A DNA stretch of 64,000 nt from Heracleum sosnowskyi. Its lineage: Eukaryota; Streptophyta; Magnoliopsida; Apiales; Apiaceae. The translations under genes were made by a program, and so were the position numbers. This document shows, piece by piece, positions 42,799-54,105 of the stretch (positions are counted from its first letter, which is position 1; the number at the start of each line of letters is the position of its first letter). The notes under the pieces are model-generated. The model saw nothing but the letters and a program-made list of their open reading frames with translations. It was not told where the DNA came from and ran no database searches. The DNA lies in the NCBI GenBank assembly GCA_030848705.1, contig CM061245.1:41916711-41980710 (forward strand), read 5' to 3'.

Positions 42799-45354
42799 TC
42801 ATTTTCCTTTAGGTAGCTTCACCAACTCAAAAGTATTATTCTCATACAAGGATTTCATCTCATCTTGCATGGCATAAACCCACTCTTTCTTGTGCTCATC
42901 TTTCATAGCTTCTGTATAAGATTCAGGTTCACCACTGTCAGTCAATAGAACATACTCATCAGTAGAATACCTGTTAGAAGGATGACGATCTCTGGTAGAC
43001 CGCCTGAGTGGAACGAATGGTGGAGCATTTGGTACTGGTGACTCCTCATGGGCATCATCATCCATGTCACTATTTTCCGGAGTATCAGTATTAGTATCGT
43101 GCTGGTCATCATCATGAACATCATCTCCAAACTGTGAATCCACATGTCTTGGAGGAACCGGATCCAAATCAACCAGATCATTGTTATATTGAGGAACTGT
43201 TTCTGCCTTCCCAATATCTTTCAAAGTCTGATCTTCAATAAAGATAACATCTCGGCTTCTCACAATCTTCTTTGAAACTAGATCGTAGAGCCTATAGCCG
43301 AATTCATCTTGGCTGTAACCAAGGAATATACACTCTTTAGTCTTCACATCAAGTTTAGACCTCTCATCTTTGGGAATATGCACAAAAGCCTTACATCCAA
43401 AGACACGCAAATGATCATAAGAAACATCTTTACCACTCCAAACTTTATTTGGAATATCAAACTTTAAAGGAACACAAGGTGAGAGATTTAACACATTTAC
43501 CGCAGTATTTAGTGCCTCACCCCAAAAAGACATCGGCAACTCAGCATGTGAAAGTAAACATCTGACTCTCTCCACCAATGTTCTGTTCATTCTCTCTGCC
43601 AAACCATTAAGCTGAGGTGTCTTTGGTGGAGTCCTTTGGTGCCGAATACCCTGCTGTCTGCAATACACATCAAAGGGACCTGTATACTCCCCTCCATTAT
43701 CTGTCCGGATACACTTCAGTTTCTTCCCAGTCTGTCTCTCAACTAAAGCCTGAAAATACTTAAACACATCTAACACTTGGTCTTTCGTCTTCAAGGTATA
43801 AACCCATAACTTCCTTGAATGATCATCGATGAATGTAACGAAATATAATGAACCACCATTAGTTTTGGTTTTCATAGGACCACAAACATCAGAATGCACC
43901 AAGTCAAGTATATGCTCTCTACGAGAAGGAGGACGACTCTTAAAAGAAACTCTGTTCTGCTTACCTGCCACACAGTGAGAACACCTTTTCAAATGTATAT
44001 CAGTTAAACCAGATAATACATTTTTCTTCGACAGCATATTCATTCCTTTTTCAGTCATGTGAGCAAGTCTCTTATGCCATAATTCAACCTTATCAACATT
44101 CTCAACAGCATTAACACTGTCCTTGGAGATTTGCGGCTGAGTCATATATAATTTCGGACACTTCTTCCCTCTTGCAACAATTAAAGAACCCCGAGTGAGC
44201 TTCCATTGACCATTACCAAAACTGCTGACATATCCTTCATCATCAAGAAGGCCAGTAGAAATTAAATTCATTCTCATGTCTGGAACGTGCTTCACATCAT
44301 GAAGAAATAACTCCATGCCCGTATCAAACTTCAGACATACATCTCCAACGCCAACAACTTTTGCTATGTCACTGTTACCCATCTTAACATCTCCAAAATC
44401 ACCAGTAGTATAAGATGTAAAGAAATCTCTCCGTGACGCAACATGACACGAAGCACCACTATCAATTGCCCAACTCAAATCATCTTGTGCAAGGTTAACA
44501 ATATCTCCATCACAACAGATCAGGTGCTCATCAGTAGTAGCAATCACCACAGAATTATCATTACCACCGTCAGTTTTCGTCTGATCATTGTCTGAACCCT
44601 TTTTATTTTCTCGCTTCAACTTTCTGCAGAACTTCTTTGTATGCCCCTTTTTACCACAATGATAACACTCAACATTAGAATACTTACCTCTAGAACTACT
44701 CCGTTGATTACCTCTGTTGGTTGGACCTCTGCTTTGAGCTCTTCCCTTTCTTTCAGTGACTAGGACTTCTGACTGTGAAGAGGAACCCTGTGACTTTCTT
44801 CTCATCTCTTCATTCAGAATACTGCTCTTAGCTAATTCCATACTGATAATACCATCCGGAGCTGAGTTCGACAAAGACATCCTGAATGTCTCCCATGAAT
44901 CTGGTAAAGTACCCAAAAGACACAACCCTTGTATCTCATCCTCAAACTTGATACCCATTCCAGCAAGCTGATTCATAATTCCTTGGAATGCATTCAAGTG
45001 ATCAGAAATTGTAGTGCTATCCTGATATTTTAGAGACATCAACTGTTTAATCAAATACAGTTTATTATTTCCTGTCTTTCGAGCATAGAGTTGCTCAAGC
45101 TTGTTCCACAAAGTACGCGCATGTGTCTCCCCACTAATATGGTTCAAAACATTATCATCCACCCATTGCCGTCTATACCCACAAACTTGTCGATGCAAAA
45201 TAGTCCATTCTGCCTCTGTTTTATTTGCAGGCTTCTCCGTAGCAAACACAGGTAGATAATATTCCTTTACATAAAGAAGATCCTCCATCTTCCCCTTCCA
45301 AACATGATAATTAGAACCATTCAAATTAATCATTCTACTTGTATTCGTTTCCAT
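42799..45354 (-). CDS. gag-pol: Copia C Gag-protease-integrase
   Basis: 851 codons. UBN2-type Gag at residues 1-200 (NGSNYHVWKGKMEDLL; MSLKYQDSTTISDHL). Zinc knuckle CYHCGKKGHTKKFC near 230. Protease WAIDSGASCHV near 293. Pre-integrase zinc motif LWHKRLAHM ... CSHCVAGK. Integrase D (VHSDVCGPM), D (RTDNGGEYTG) and E (NGLAERMNR). The integrase C-terminal region (LRVFGCKAFVHIPKDERSKLD) is followed by an acidic linker. It ends KLPKGK at the premature stop just before RT. It has no gag-pol break, unlike the SIRE-like elements A and B. Confidence 0.96.
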   Translation of the reverse strand: METNTSRMINLNGSNYHVWKGKMEDLLYVKEYYLPVFATEKPANKTEAEWTILHRQVCGYRRQWVDDNVLNHISGETHARTLWNKLEQLYARKTGNNKLYLIKQLMSLKYQDSTTISDHLNAFQGIMNQLAGMGIKFEDEIQGLCLLGTLPDSWETFRMSLSNSAPDGIISMELAKSSILNEEMRRKSQGSSSQSEVLVTERKGRAQSRGPTNRGNQRSSSRGKYSNVECYHCGKKGHTKKFCRKLKRENKKGSDNDQTKTDGGNDNSVVIATTDEHLICCDGDIVNLAQDDLSWAIDSGASCHVASRRDFFTSYTTGDFGDVKMGNSDIAKVVGVGDVCLKFDTGMELFLHDVKHVPDMRMNLISTGLLDDEGYVSSFGNGQWKLTRGSLIVARGKKCPKLYMTQPQISKDSVNAVENVDKVELWHKRLAHMTEKGMNMLSKKNVLSGLTDIHLKRCSHCVAGKQNRVSFKSRPPSRREHILDLVHSDVCGPMKTKTNGGSLYFVTFIDDHSRKLWVYTLKTKDQVLDVFKYFQALVERQTGKKLKCIRTDNGGEYTGPFDVYCRQQGIRHQRTPPKTPQLNGLAERMNRTLVERVRCLLSHAELPMSFWGEALNTAVNVLNLSPCVPLKFDIPNKVWSGKDVSYDHLRVFGCKAFVHIPKDERSKLDVKTKECIFLGYSQDEFGYRLYDLVSKKIVRSRDVIFIEDQTLKDIGKAETVPQYNNDLVDLDPVPPRHVDSQFGDDVHDDDQHDTNTDTPENSDMDDDAHEESPVPNAPPFVPLRRSTRDRHPSNRYSTDEYVLLTDSGEPESYTEAMKDEHKKEWVYAMQDEMKSLYENNTFELVKLPKGK

Positions 45355-45381
45355 CGTTCAAACAAGTCCAATAACAACCAA

Positions 45382-45393
45382 GCTCTGATACCA
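45382..45393 (-). other. Primer-binding site of Copia C (initiator tRNA-Met)
   Basis: Minus TGGTATCAGAGC three bases from the 5' LTR. Confidence 0.95.
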
Positions 45394-46025
45394 ATATGAT
45401 GGGGAAAAGTGACCACAACGGTAACAACTAAGTGCGGAATTAACTTCGTTGGACAATACTTATCCCTACTTGTATGAACCTTCTATGAAACAAACAAGTA
45501 AAGCAATAAAACTAAAAAAACAAGACACCAAAAGTTATACGTGGAAAACCCCCTCAAAGGTAAGGAGTAAAAAACCACGGGACCGTAGTCCACCCAAACA
45601 ATTCACTATCACAAATTATATGGGAATACACCAAGTCTTCTCTAGACAAAACTAGAGGAATACAAACACCTTCACACTCTTGGAATAAGCCGTCAAAAGT
45701 ATGAAATCAAAAATAAGACAACAATGAGAAAAAAAAACCCGCGGGGAGGTTTACCCTCACCGTGGTGCAAACAGCTCTGTTAAGCCCCTTAATAAACTGA
45801 CCTCTGGACCTCAGAATCCGATCTCCACCGTTCAGAATTTAGATATCGGTGTAAGGAAGTTTCTGTCCAAAATTCAGGACGATCCGACCGGTAGAACTCC
45901 AGGAATCGCAAATACAAGGCAGCTTGTGCAAGCAGAAAAATTCCTGCGAATTTTTCACCCTAAATCTCTCTTGTGTCTAATTTTCTTCTCTCTTGTTTTT
46001 ATTATAATCCTCCTATAATTATATA

Positions 46026-48063
46026 CTAGCCTATAACCCGTGCAAGGCACGGACCTTAAAAATAATAAACTAAAAAATTTAATGTGAACGGAAAATATTA
46101 AAATAAAAGTAAAAATTAATATGATAAATTATAAAATGAGAAACTTAAATATTCATTGGAACATAAAAAATATAAAAAAAATACAAATGAGACCGAGGAA
46201 GATAAATGAGGTATTATTAATATTATTTTATAATAAAATAATATTAATAATAAGGACAGATAGAAAATCTAACATGTTTTAATTAAAAAAAGTAATTGAC
46301 TGTGATATTTTTAGAAGTGTTTTAATTATATTAATTGTATTTATTAAAAAAATATGTTGACATGTTAAAATAAGTAAGTTTTTTTAATAAGGACAAATAG
46401 AAAAGTTAACATGTTTTAATTAAAAAAAAAGTAACTACACGTAATATTTTTATATGTGTTTTAATTATATTAATTTTATGTGTTAAAAAAATACGTTCAC
46501 TTGTTAAAATAGGTAAGTTTTTTTAAATAAGTAAAAGTATTAAAATAGGTTTTAAAATATATAAGTTGCACTTGATATTTTTGGAAAAGAGAGATTTTAA
46601 TGATAACAAATATAAAAGGTAATATATTTTAATTTAAAGGTAATTGCCCGTGATATTTTTGGAAAAAAAGTATATTTTGTTAGAAAAAAATATTTTAACT
46701 ATAAAAGGCAATCAGCTAGTTACTATTTTAATATTATTTTATTATTTATTAAATAGAGTATTAAAATAGGTTTTAAAATAAATAAGTAAGGATTGCACCT
46801 CATATTTTTGGAAAATAGGGATTTTAGTGATGATGTGTTTTAATTATATTAATTGTATTTGTTAAAAACAATACGTTCACTTGTTAAAATAGGTAAGTTT
46901 TTTTTAAATAATTAAAAGTATTAAAATAAGTTTTAAAATATATAAGTAAGAGTTGCACTTGATATTTTTGGAAAATAAAGATTTTAGTGATAACAAATAT
47001 AAAATGTAATATATTTTAATTTAAATGTAATTGCCCGTGATATTTTTGGAAAAGAAGTAGGTTTTGTTAGAAAAAAATATTTTAATTATAAAAGGTAATC
47101 AGCTAGTTAGTATTTTTATATTATTTTATTATTTATTAAATAGAGTATTAAAATAGATTTTAAAATAAATAAATAAGGATTGCACATCATATTTTTAGAA
47201 AATAGAGATTTTAGTGATAACAAATATAAAAGATATTTTGTTTTAATTTAAAGGTAATTGTCGTGATATTTTTGGAAAATAAGTAGATTTTGTTAGATTT
47301 TTTTTAATTATAAAAGGCTATCAGTTAGTTACTATTTTTATATTATTTTATTATTTATTAAATAGAGTATTAAAATAGGTTTTAAAATAAATAAGTAAAG
47401 ATTGCACCTCATATTTTTGTAAAATATAGATTTTAGTAATAACAAATATAAAAGGTAATATGTTTTAATTTAAAGATAATTGTAATGATATTTTTGGAAA
47501 AAAGTAGATTTTGTTAGAAAAAAAAATATTTTAATTATAAAAGTCAATCATCTAGTTACTATTTTGGTAACTTGACAATAATACAATTCCATTAAAAATT
47601 TGATTTGTATTATCTTTCGTTATCCTAAAAAGAAAGAAGTATATTTGTTACCGTGTATCCTAAATTTAAACAAATTAGATCCCACATTTCCATTTTTTTG
47701 ATTAGATTTCAATATTATTTGATTTTTATGTAGTAAAATATAGTGAAATATTAATGTAGAATAAAACTTTCCCGAATTTTGATTATATTATTAATTTATT
47801 AATTAGAAAAAGTACCGAAAACCAAAAACCGACCGTTAACCGAAAACCAAAACTTTCAATGTTTAGGCTTTAATATAGTACTAGCCTATAACCCGTGCAA
47901 GGCACGGGCCTTAAAAAATTTAATATTAAAATAAAAGTAAAAATTAATATGATAAATTATAAAATGAGAAACTTAAATATCAATTGGAACATAAAAAATA
48001 TTAAAAAATACAGATGGGGCTGAGGAAGATAAATGATGTATTATTAATATTATTTTATAATAA

Positions 48064-48100
<37 letters not shown>

Positions 48101-48428
48101 TATCAATTGTCATGATATTTCTGAAAAGGAGTAAATTTTGTTAGAAAAAAGATTTCGTTATCCTAAAAAGAAAGAAGTATATTTGTAGCAGAATATCCTA
48201 AATTTAAACAAATTATATTCCACATTTCCATTTTTTGATTAGATTTCAATATTATTTGATTTTTATGTAGTAAAATATAGTGAAATATTAATGTAGAATA
48301 AAACTTTCCCGAATTTTGATTATATTATTAATTTATTAATTAGAAAAAGTACCGAAAACCAAAAACCCACCGTTAACCGAAAACCAAAACTTTCAATGTT
48401 TCAGCTTTAATAATATAGTATAGATAGA
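46026..48428 (-). mobile_element. Nonautonomous Helitron in the LTR of Copia C (outer)
   Basis: Composed of 46026-47880 plus 48425-48428, with a second Helitron nested between. The minus-strand 5' end is TCTA|TACTATATTAAAGCC. The 3' end has the hairpin CCGTGCCTTGCACGG, then GTTATAGG, then CTAG at 46026-46029. Flanks are A and T; no target duplication. The body is A/T-rich with several diverged tandem copies (about 350 bp) of a segment containing GATTTTAGTGATAACAAATAT and TAATTGCCCGTGATATTTTT. No ORF. Confidence 0.88.
47881..48424 (-). mobile_element. Short Helitron nested 4 bp from the 5' terminus of the outer Helitron
   Basis: 544 bp. The minus 5' end TCTATACTATATTATTAAAG and the 3' hairpin CCGTGCCTTGCACGG + CTAG (47881-47884) are nearly identical to those of its host. 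It inserted between A and T. It includes a (TAA)n run at 48063-48100. Confidence 0.88.
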
Positions 48429-48884
48429 TAGGGTTCCCTTATTTTTATCTCCTTGTGGGCCAAAACAAGGGTAACCCAATTGGGCTTTTAATCTCATAGA
48501 TAGAAACTAAAACCCAACATGAAAAGCATCCAACGAGAAGTCATATAAACATCAGGTTAATTTAAAATACACACTTGTTTAAAAGTTATATCAAGTTATC
48601 AACATTAGGCTCCAATAACGCCTTACAACCTTGTTGATAAAAAATTAAATAGATCGATAAATACATTGATAAATTAGATGCATTAATAGATACATCGATA
48701 AATTTAGATAGATATGGCCTGTGCGATAAAAGGACCACAAACTTTTTGGGCGATACAAAACAAAACAACATTGACAATAGAGAGAAATCAGATGCAGTTA
48801 TTAATAAATCCCCTGTAGGCTATATATACCAACTACAATAAGGTTACTTACAGTATTTGAAATGGCTTTTTAAGTTGAAGGGGG

Positions 48885-50433
48885 TGATTTCAGAGAAAAA
48901 ACGGTAGGCTTCAAAAAATTATTTCAACATACAAGTGGAGGGTGCATGATATGGAGTAAGTCTTTCGGGGAACCGTGGGATTTGGTAATGGTCCTCCAAC
49001 GTCTCCTGAGTGCTGGAAAATAAACCTGATATTGAATAAACTACATGCCTTTCTTTTGACAGGGAATCAACTACATGCCTGATCACTGTTCTCTGATCAG
49101 GTAATGTGGTTGAATCATTACTTGAGCAATACATTGATCATGCACATTGCTATTGTGATTCTTGAGCGATAGGATCTTCAATGGGTACTAAAAGAGGGCC
49201 CTATTACAGTGCCCTCACAATCTTCACTATATCTTAATGAAGCTGCTACTATTTCTTCATTAATACTGTTCTCACTTCTCGCTAGAGAAAATTGTGTAAA
49301 TGCTATAACTGAAAGCGGAAAATTCAAGATTCTATCACTCAGAAGAATTAACCAGTGAATGCAATGTCAATATAGATTATAGATGAGTATAAATTGCATC
49401 AAAATCGAAACTGAACTTATAGGAATATGTAAAAACCACACAATATTTGACTGAACTAATGTGGATACTCCTTTGATTCAAAGAACTTGTACTAATCTTC
49501 TTGAATAAACTAGGTCTGGAAGTTACAGGGTAACTGAAAGAGACATGAAACAGATATATGAATCAATAATTCACCCCTGAAAAAAAATGTTACGTATCAA
49601 CTTAGATATTGATGAGTCCGGTACTCATTTAACAGTCCAGTTCCACATATTTTTAGGGGACTGGGATCATGAACAAAGTGTAGAATGATCAGCTAGGCCT
49701 TGGAAATGAAGGACATGTATTTCATGCAGTAATAGTAAGATATTAATAAGAACAAAGGTACTAGTGATATTGTTTAATTAGGATACCTTTGTAGGACTTA
49801 TCGCCAGTTTAGATTCCATGCTCATTAAATCTAATAAGGTGCTTTGCTTGAGGCTATGTCTTGTATTCAGATGCCTCAATGCTGGGATAACATCTAGGGT
49901 CAGTTACAAAACTGGGTTTGCTGGATACCAAATTTTCTATCCCGTGAGAAAAAACAGACTTGAAACTCTTCCCTTTAATTTTAATTTTACAGTTTTTGCC
50001 TTTGGCTCCTCCATAATTTCATTTTTCTCCATTTTAGGATCGGAAACTTCTAAATCAAGCTTTGAATCATCAATTGTAGAAGATACAGCATTGCAACTAT
50101 CAGTGCCATTTGAATTACAATTTAACCATGATGCGTCTCCACATGTGTCTCTTCTCTTGACAGTTTCCACGTACTAAATGCCATCATGGCCCACATTTCA
50201 CAGTCGCTTTTTGGCTTCTCGGCTGACTCGGGTGAATAAAAGATGCACGGCTGAAGGACAGAATATGGGCTTTCAGACCAGTTTCTGTAAACCCAAGAAT
50301 GTCTAGAAGTCTTAGACATAATTTTAGGATTACTAAGATTTTCCACAGCATATTCCTTATCAGATTTATAGAATGAACTTTCATCACCGACATAGCCACT
50401 GGAAAACACATAAGAGAGCAGAGTCAGGAACAC
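48885..50433 (-). pseudogene. DUF3741/TRM-type gene fragment, copy 2
   Basis: Minus strand: 50433-50122 (DESSFYKSDKEYAVENLSNP, SPYSVLQPC, CEMWAMMAF) then 50170-49937, ending in KLKGRVSSLFFL, a segment typical of the same DUF3741/TRM family. Further exon-like pieces: ENSINEEIVAASLRYSEDC near 49290-49190 and NDSTTLPDQRTVIRHVVDSL at 49134-48919. Frames change between pieces and the 5' and 3' ends are absent. TRM proteins recruit TON1 and act on cortical microtubules; this copy cannot be functional. The assignment is from memory and moderate. Confidence 0.45.
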
Positions 50434-51326
50434 ATCATTTCACGTGCATCATCATTTCATCCTCTCGGTGATCATCTTTGGTACTTAATGCACTTGGTAA
50501 CGAGGAATGTGGCAAAACAACTGTATTAATGTCATGAAAGTTGGAAAGACTAGGTTTTAGTGCCACTATTCGTGTGATTTCAACAAGACTATGCTCAGCT
50601 TTACAATTTGTTGGACTGGAAAATCCTCATATTCTTTTGTCCCAGCTACAATGAATCATACTCTTTTTGAATATGTTCTTTTGGACCTCATATTCAAAAT
50701 TTGCAAGTTAATTCATGCCTAAACCCTAATTTTGTTCAATTTTTTGGGTCTTGATGGAGCGATTTAGGACTAAAGTTTGCAACTTTCTTTGATTTTGGTA
50801 AGAATCTTGCAATACCCAGATTTTAGTTTTGCTTGATTTTGGATTTTTAGTTGTTTTTGTGCAATTTCAAGAACCATGCTTTCTTTTGATTTCTGTGTGT
50901 GTGTGCACATGAATTTTTAGATCTGTTGTGATTGATTTTGTTTTGAAGGTGAAATGTCTGATGAGTTATACATGATGATGGTTTAGCATGTTTTGTGATA
51001 TAAAGCTATTTGTGACTGTTTTAAGTTAAGTGAAGGGTGTTGCTTGGTTTACTTTTTTGCGTTATTGTGTTTGAGGGTGAACTGATGAAAGTTTCGGAAG
51101 AAAGTCAGTGTCGGATTTTATTTAGTTTGTTAGGTATGTAGAGTTTGTTTTCATTTAATAAGTGGGTACATATAGTGCTCAATGTAATTTAGAAGTACCT
51201 GATGCTCGAACAGTTTTAAACATGTCTTAAATAACTGAAGTGAGCATTTTTTTTGCACAGGGACCGATTGCAGACTTGTAGCTAGCTGATATCAGTTACT
51301 AAAAATATCATTTTGAGTGGGCTGTG
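50434..51326 (+). other. Probable 5' UTR and leader intron of the PHR1-like pseudogene
   Basis: Contains AAACCCTAATTTTG, a leader-type sequence near 50722, and a TTTTTTTTGCACAG acceptor at about 51248-51261 shortly before the start codon at 51327. Confidence 0.4.
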
Positions 51327-53307
51327 ATGGAGGCACGACATGCCTTTCAAGGTTCAAGTGCTAGACAACTTAGTAATCATGGAGCACCTGGAGGTCTATC
51401 TTCATCTTTACCTGTTCTTTCCAATCCTCTGTTGGCAGATTATCAAGAGGCTTCAATGGAAAGAACACTTGCGTCAAATCCTACAGATGTTCGGCCTTTG
51501 TTGCCTTCCAATATTGGGGCTGTTGGTCATATTTTTTCTTCATCTGCTGGGTTCTCTTCTGATCTTCAATACTCCACGTCTGATCAACAAAAACTCATTT
51601 TACATCTCAGTCATCAAATCCTGGGGCAACTATGCCATTATTTAATCCCTGTGATTCTGGAGTGTTCAAGTCTACGGCTTCCAGTTGCTTTACTACAGAA
51701 AGAAACAATGATTCCTGGTGTACAGATTAGATTCAGTACGCAGCTACCTTGACTGTCCTGTAACTTCTCCTGGTGTAAACAATCAGATTGATGACAAGAA
51801 CGGTGTGTGTGTTGTGCCATCTGAGGACTTTAATAAGACAAGTGACTGGCAAGAATGGGCGCAGCAATTAATTACTGATGATAATGCTTTGCCTCCTGAT
51901 TGGGTTGACCTCCTTGTGGATGATACTGCCGTTGCAGGTCCAGAACCACAGGTTGTTTACTCTGACCAAATGATTCTTCTGTTTTTTATCCTAATGTGCT
52001 TTGGCTTCTTCTCTTTTATTAGAAGAATTTTAAAAAATATATGGTATATCATTGCAGATTCCTTTTCAAATGTCCACTACACCTATGAACTGCCCAGTGC
52101 AGCAGCCACAAGTACATCAACAGAAGTCACAAGAACAGCAGCAGCACCAAGTTCATTTGCAACTTCCTGCTTCATCTGAAGAGACTTGCACTGCTGTCAC
52201 ACCATCTTCCTCAGCTGCAGGCAGTTCAACTTCAACCAAAGCACGCATGCGTTGGACACCAGAACTACATGAAGCATTTGTTGAGGCAATCAACAAGCTT
52301 GGTGGCAGCGAAAGTAATTTTTCTCTTGCTGTAATATACTCTCTAGAAAAATTATGATGCACTATTTGAATGATCTAATGGTTTCAACTCACAGGAGCGA
52401 CTCCAAAAGGTGTGCTGAAGCAAATGAAAGTTGAAGGTCTGACTATATATATATCATGTAAAGAGCCATTTGAAGGTGTGTTGTTGGTCACTCATCTTAA
52501 TATTTATTTCCATTAGCAGTGGGTTTACCTTTTCCTTTATATCATTTTTGACATATGCTCTTTGAATGGCAGAAATATCGAACTGCAAGATACAAACCAG
52601 ATTCAGTGGAAGGTAACTCCTCTGATATTCTTAAAATTATTCATGTTCTTGCTTCGATTTGTATGTTTAACATTACATTTAAATTCAATGTACCACATAA
52701 AATGGTTGATTTGTTTATGCAACTTTTTTGCTCTGTCCATTCTAAGTAATTTATATAATTGAAGTAAACACTGCATTGTACTACTGATGTACCTTCCTCT
52801 CCAAGCAAATAACATCTAAAGCATAATTTTAACTCAATATCTTACTCAAACAAAATTGTATAAATAAATTATTGCATCTGTATGAGATTCTGGTGTGAAG
52901 ATGAAAATTTTATATTTAATTAACCTCGTTCGGAAAAATTATCCCACATTCCCAGTTGTTTTCTTTCTCAAAATCAAATGCCTTTTAAAACTAGTATTTA
53001 GGTTTTCCATTGCTGAATATATTTAAACTCTCATCTTATTTTGACGCCCTTATATTGTTCATGTGCATGATTTAATTTTCCCGTGAGTTCTTATGCCTGC
53101 ATGATGTCGTGACCTTTGGTTCCCATGGTAACTTATGCCTGCATGATGTCGTGACCTTTGGTTCCCATGGTAACTTATGCGTGCATGATGCCTACATAGG
53201 AGGTATTTTTTGGCATTCATTTATAATGTTGTGTATTCTCAATTTGCAGGATCTTCTGAGAGAAAACTAACGTCTATTGAAGAACTGTAATCCTTGGACT
53301 TAAAAAC
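51327..53307 (+). pseudogene. PHR1-like: PHR1-like MYB-CC transcription factor pseudogene
   Basis: Exons can be traced by splice sites: 51327-51951, 52058-52313, 52395-52475, 52573-52612 and 53250-53307. The N-terminus (LSSSLPVLSNPL, GAVGHIFSSSAGFSSDLQYS) and the middle (DWQEWAQQLITDD, LPPDWVDLLVDD) match PHR1-type phosphate-starvation regulators. The MYB-like domain reads ARMRWTPELHEAFVEAINKL ... ATPKGVLKQMKVEGLTIY. Lesions: frame changes around 51590-51620 and near 51735, four extra bases in a TA run at about 52445-52453 in the third MYB helix, and a TAA at 53288-53290 replacing a Ser codon. The coiled-coil exons that follow in the family were not found. Family role: binds P1BS sites and activates phosphate-starvation genes. 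Confidence 0.88.
53089..53190. repeat. 42-bp tandem duplication in an intron of the PHR1-like pseudogene
   Basis: CTTATGCCTGCATGATGTCG and the following 22 bases occur twice exactly, with a third partial copy. Confidence 0.95.
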
Positions 53308-54105
53308 GTGAGTTTAATATGAACTGTATGAGGCTCTTGTATGTTATTGTAACAGAAAGCGAGTAGAAGGCAAGCAAGTTTGGTACTAAAGCTATGAACT
53401 GGCTTATGGGTTTAATCTTCCTTCGTATCTCTCGAGCCTGTGGAATAACATAGGCAACGAAAGAGAATTGTACAATTTTGAACGGCAAATATTGCATTGG
53501 ACAAGGTTAAATTGCTTATATAAATTGAGAAACTGGACAATGCCCATCCCTTGAATTTTAATGAGGATTTCGGAACTACAATGCAGGACATATGCCATTA
53601 CAGTAAAGAGATAGCATTTCCCGTATAGTATCAAACCAAACATAAACGACATATCAAACTTAAAATGGGGGTCGGGAAAAGGTGAGATGTATGCATTATT
53701 TATCTCATCCCGTAACTTGAAGTAGAAATACCGTAAATATTGGTATGTCTCGCTTGGAAGTAAAAATACTGTTTCCGTTATAACCAACCACCAGCTTAAA
53801 ATATTTATTATGTGAACAAAATAACTAAAAGTGTCAGTCATGGCTTTGGGTGAAAGTCGCAGAGTCACAGGCATGGTCTCAGAATTATTTTTTTTTTGAC
53901 GTGTATTTGGCTTGTAGAATTAGCAAACAGTCCCTTCTTCACCAATCTTTGCTTACTTCTATTCCAATCAAACTCCATGACCCTCCAACAATCAGTAAAG
54001 CTACCTTCGATCTCTCTCTTTCCTTGTAACTCCTCGATCTCTCTCTTTCTCTCCTCATCACTCCCTCTATCACTCTTCTTTTGCTCTTTCTGTTTTTGCT
54101 TGCCA
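53308..54105. other. Intergenic; no supported gene
   Basis: A 156-codon minus frame at 53404-53874 has no recognisable domain and no splice or start context that I trust. A CT-rich leader at 53990-54090 precedes the CESA4 start and probably is its 5' UTR. Confidence 0.5.

Larger units (their letters stand above)
40628..48519 (-). mobile_element. Copia element C, Tork/Tnt1-like, with Helitrons in its 5' LTR
   Basis: Target duplication TGAAA at 40623-40627 and 48520-48524. The left (3') LTR is 720 bp; the right (5') LTR is also 720 bp once the 2403-bp Helitron insertion is removed. The exact match validates all these boundaries. It has a tRNA-Met primer-binding site and a polypurine tract. Coding sequence is complete from Gag to RNase H except for one stop codon. 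About five differences between LTRs (by eye) suggest a fairly recent insertion. Protease (DSGASCHV) and pre-integrase text resemble tobacco Tnt1, placing it in the Tork lineage. Confidence 0.95.
45397..48519 (-). repeat. 5' LTR of Copia C, interrupted by Helitrons at 46026-48428
   Basis: Left piece 45397-46025 and right piece 48429-48519 together make the 720-bp LTR. The break lies inside the promoter TATA region. Confidence 0.96.

Noticed and set aside
53404..53874. 156-codon minus frame between PHR1-like and CESA4
   Set aside because: No recognisable domain, AT-biased hydrophobic content, overlaps the likely intergenic/3' region; not enough to call a gene.
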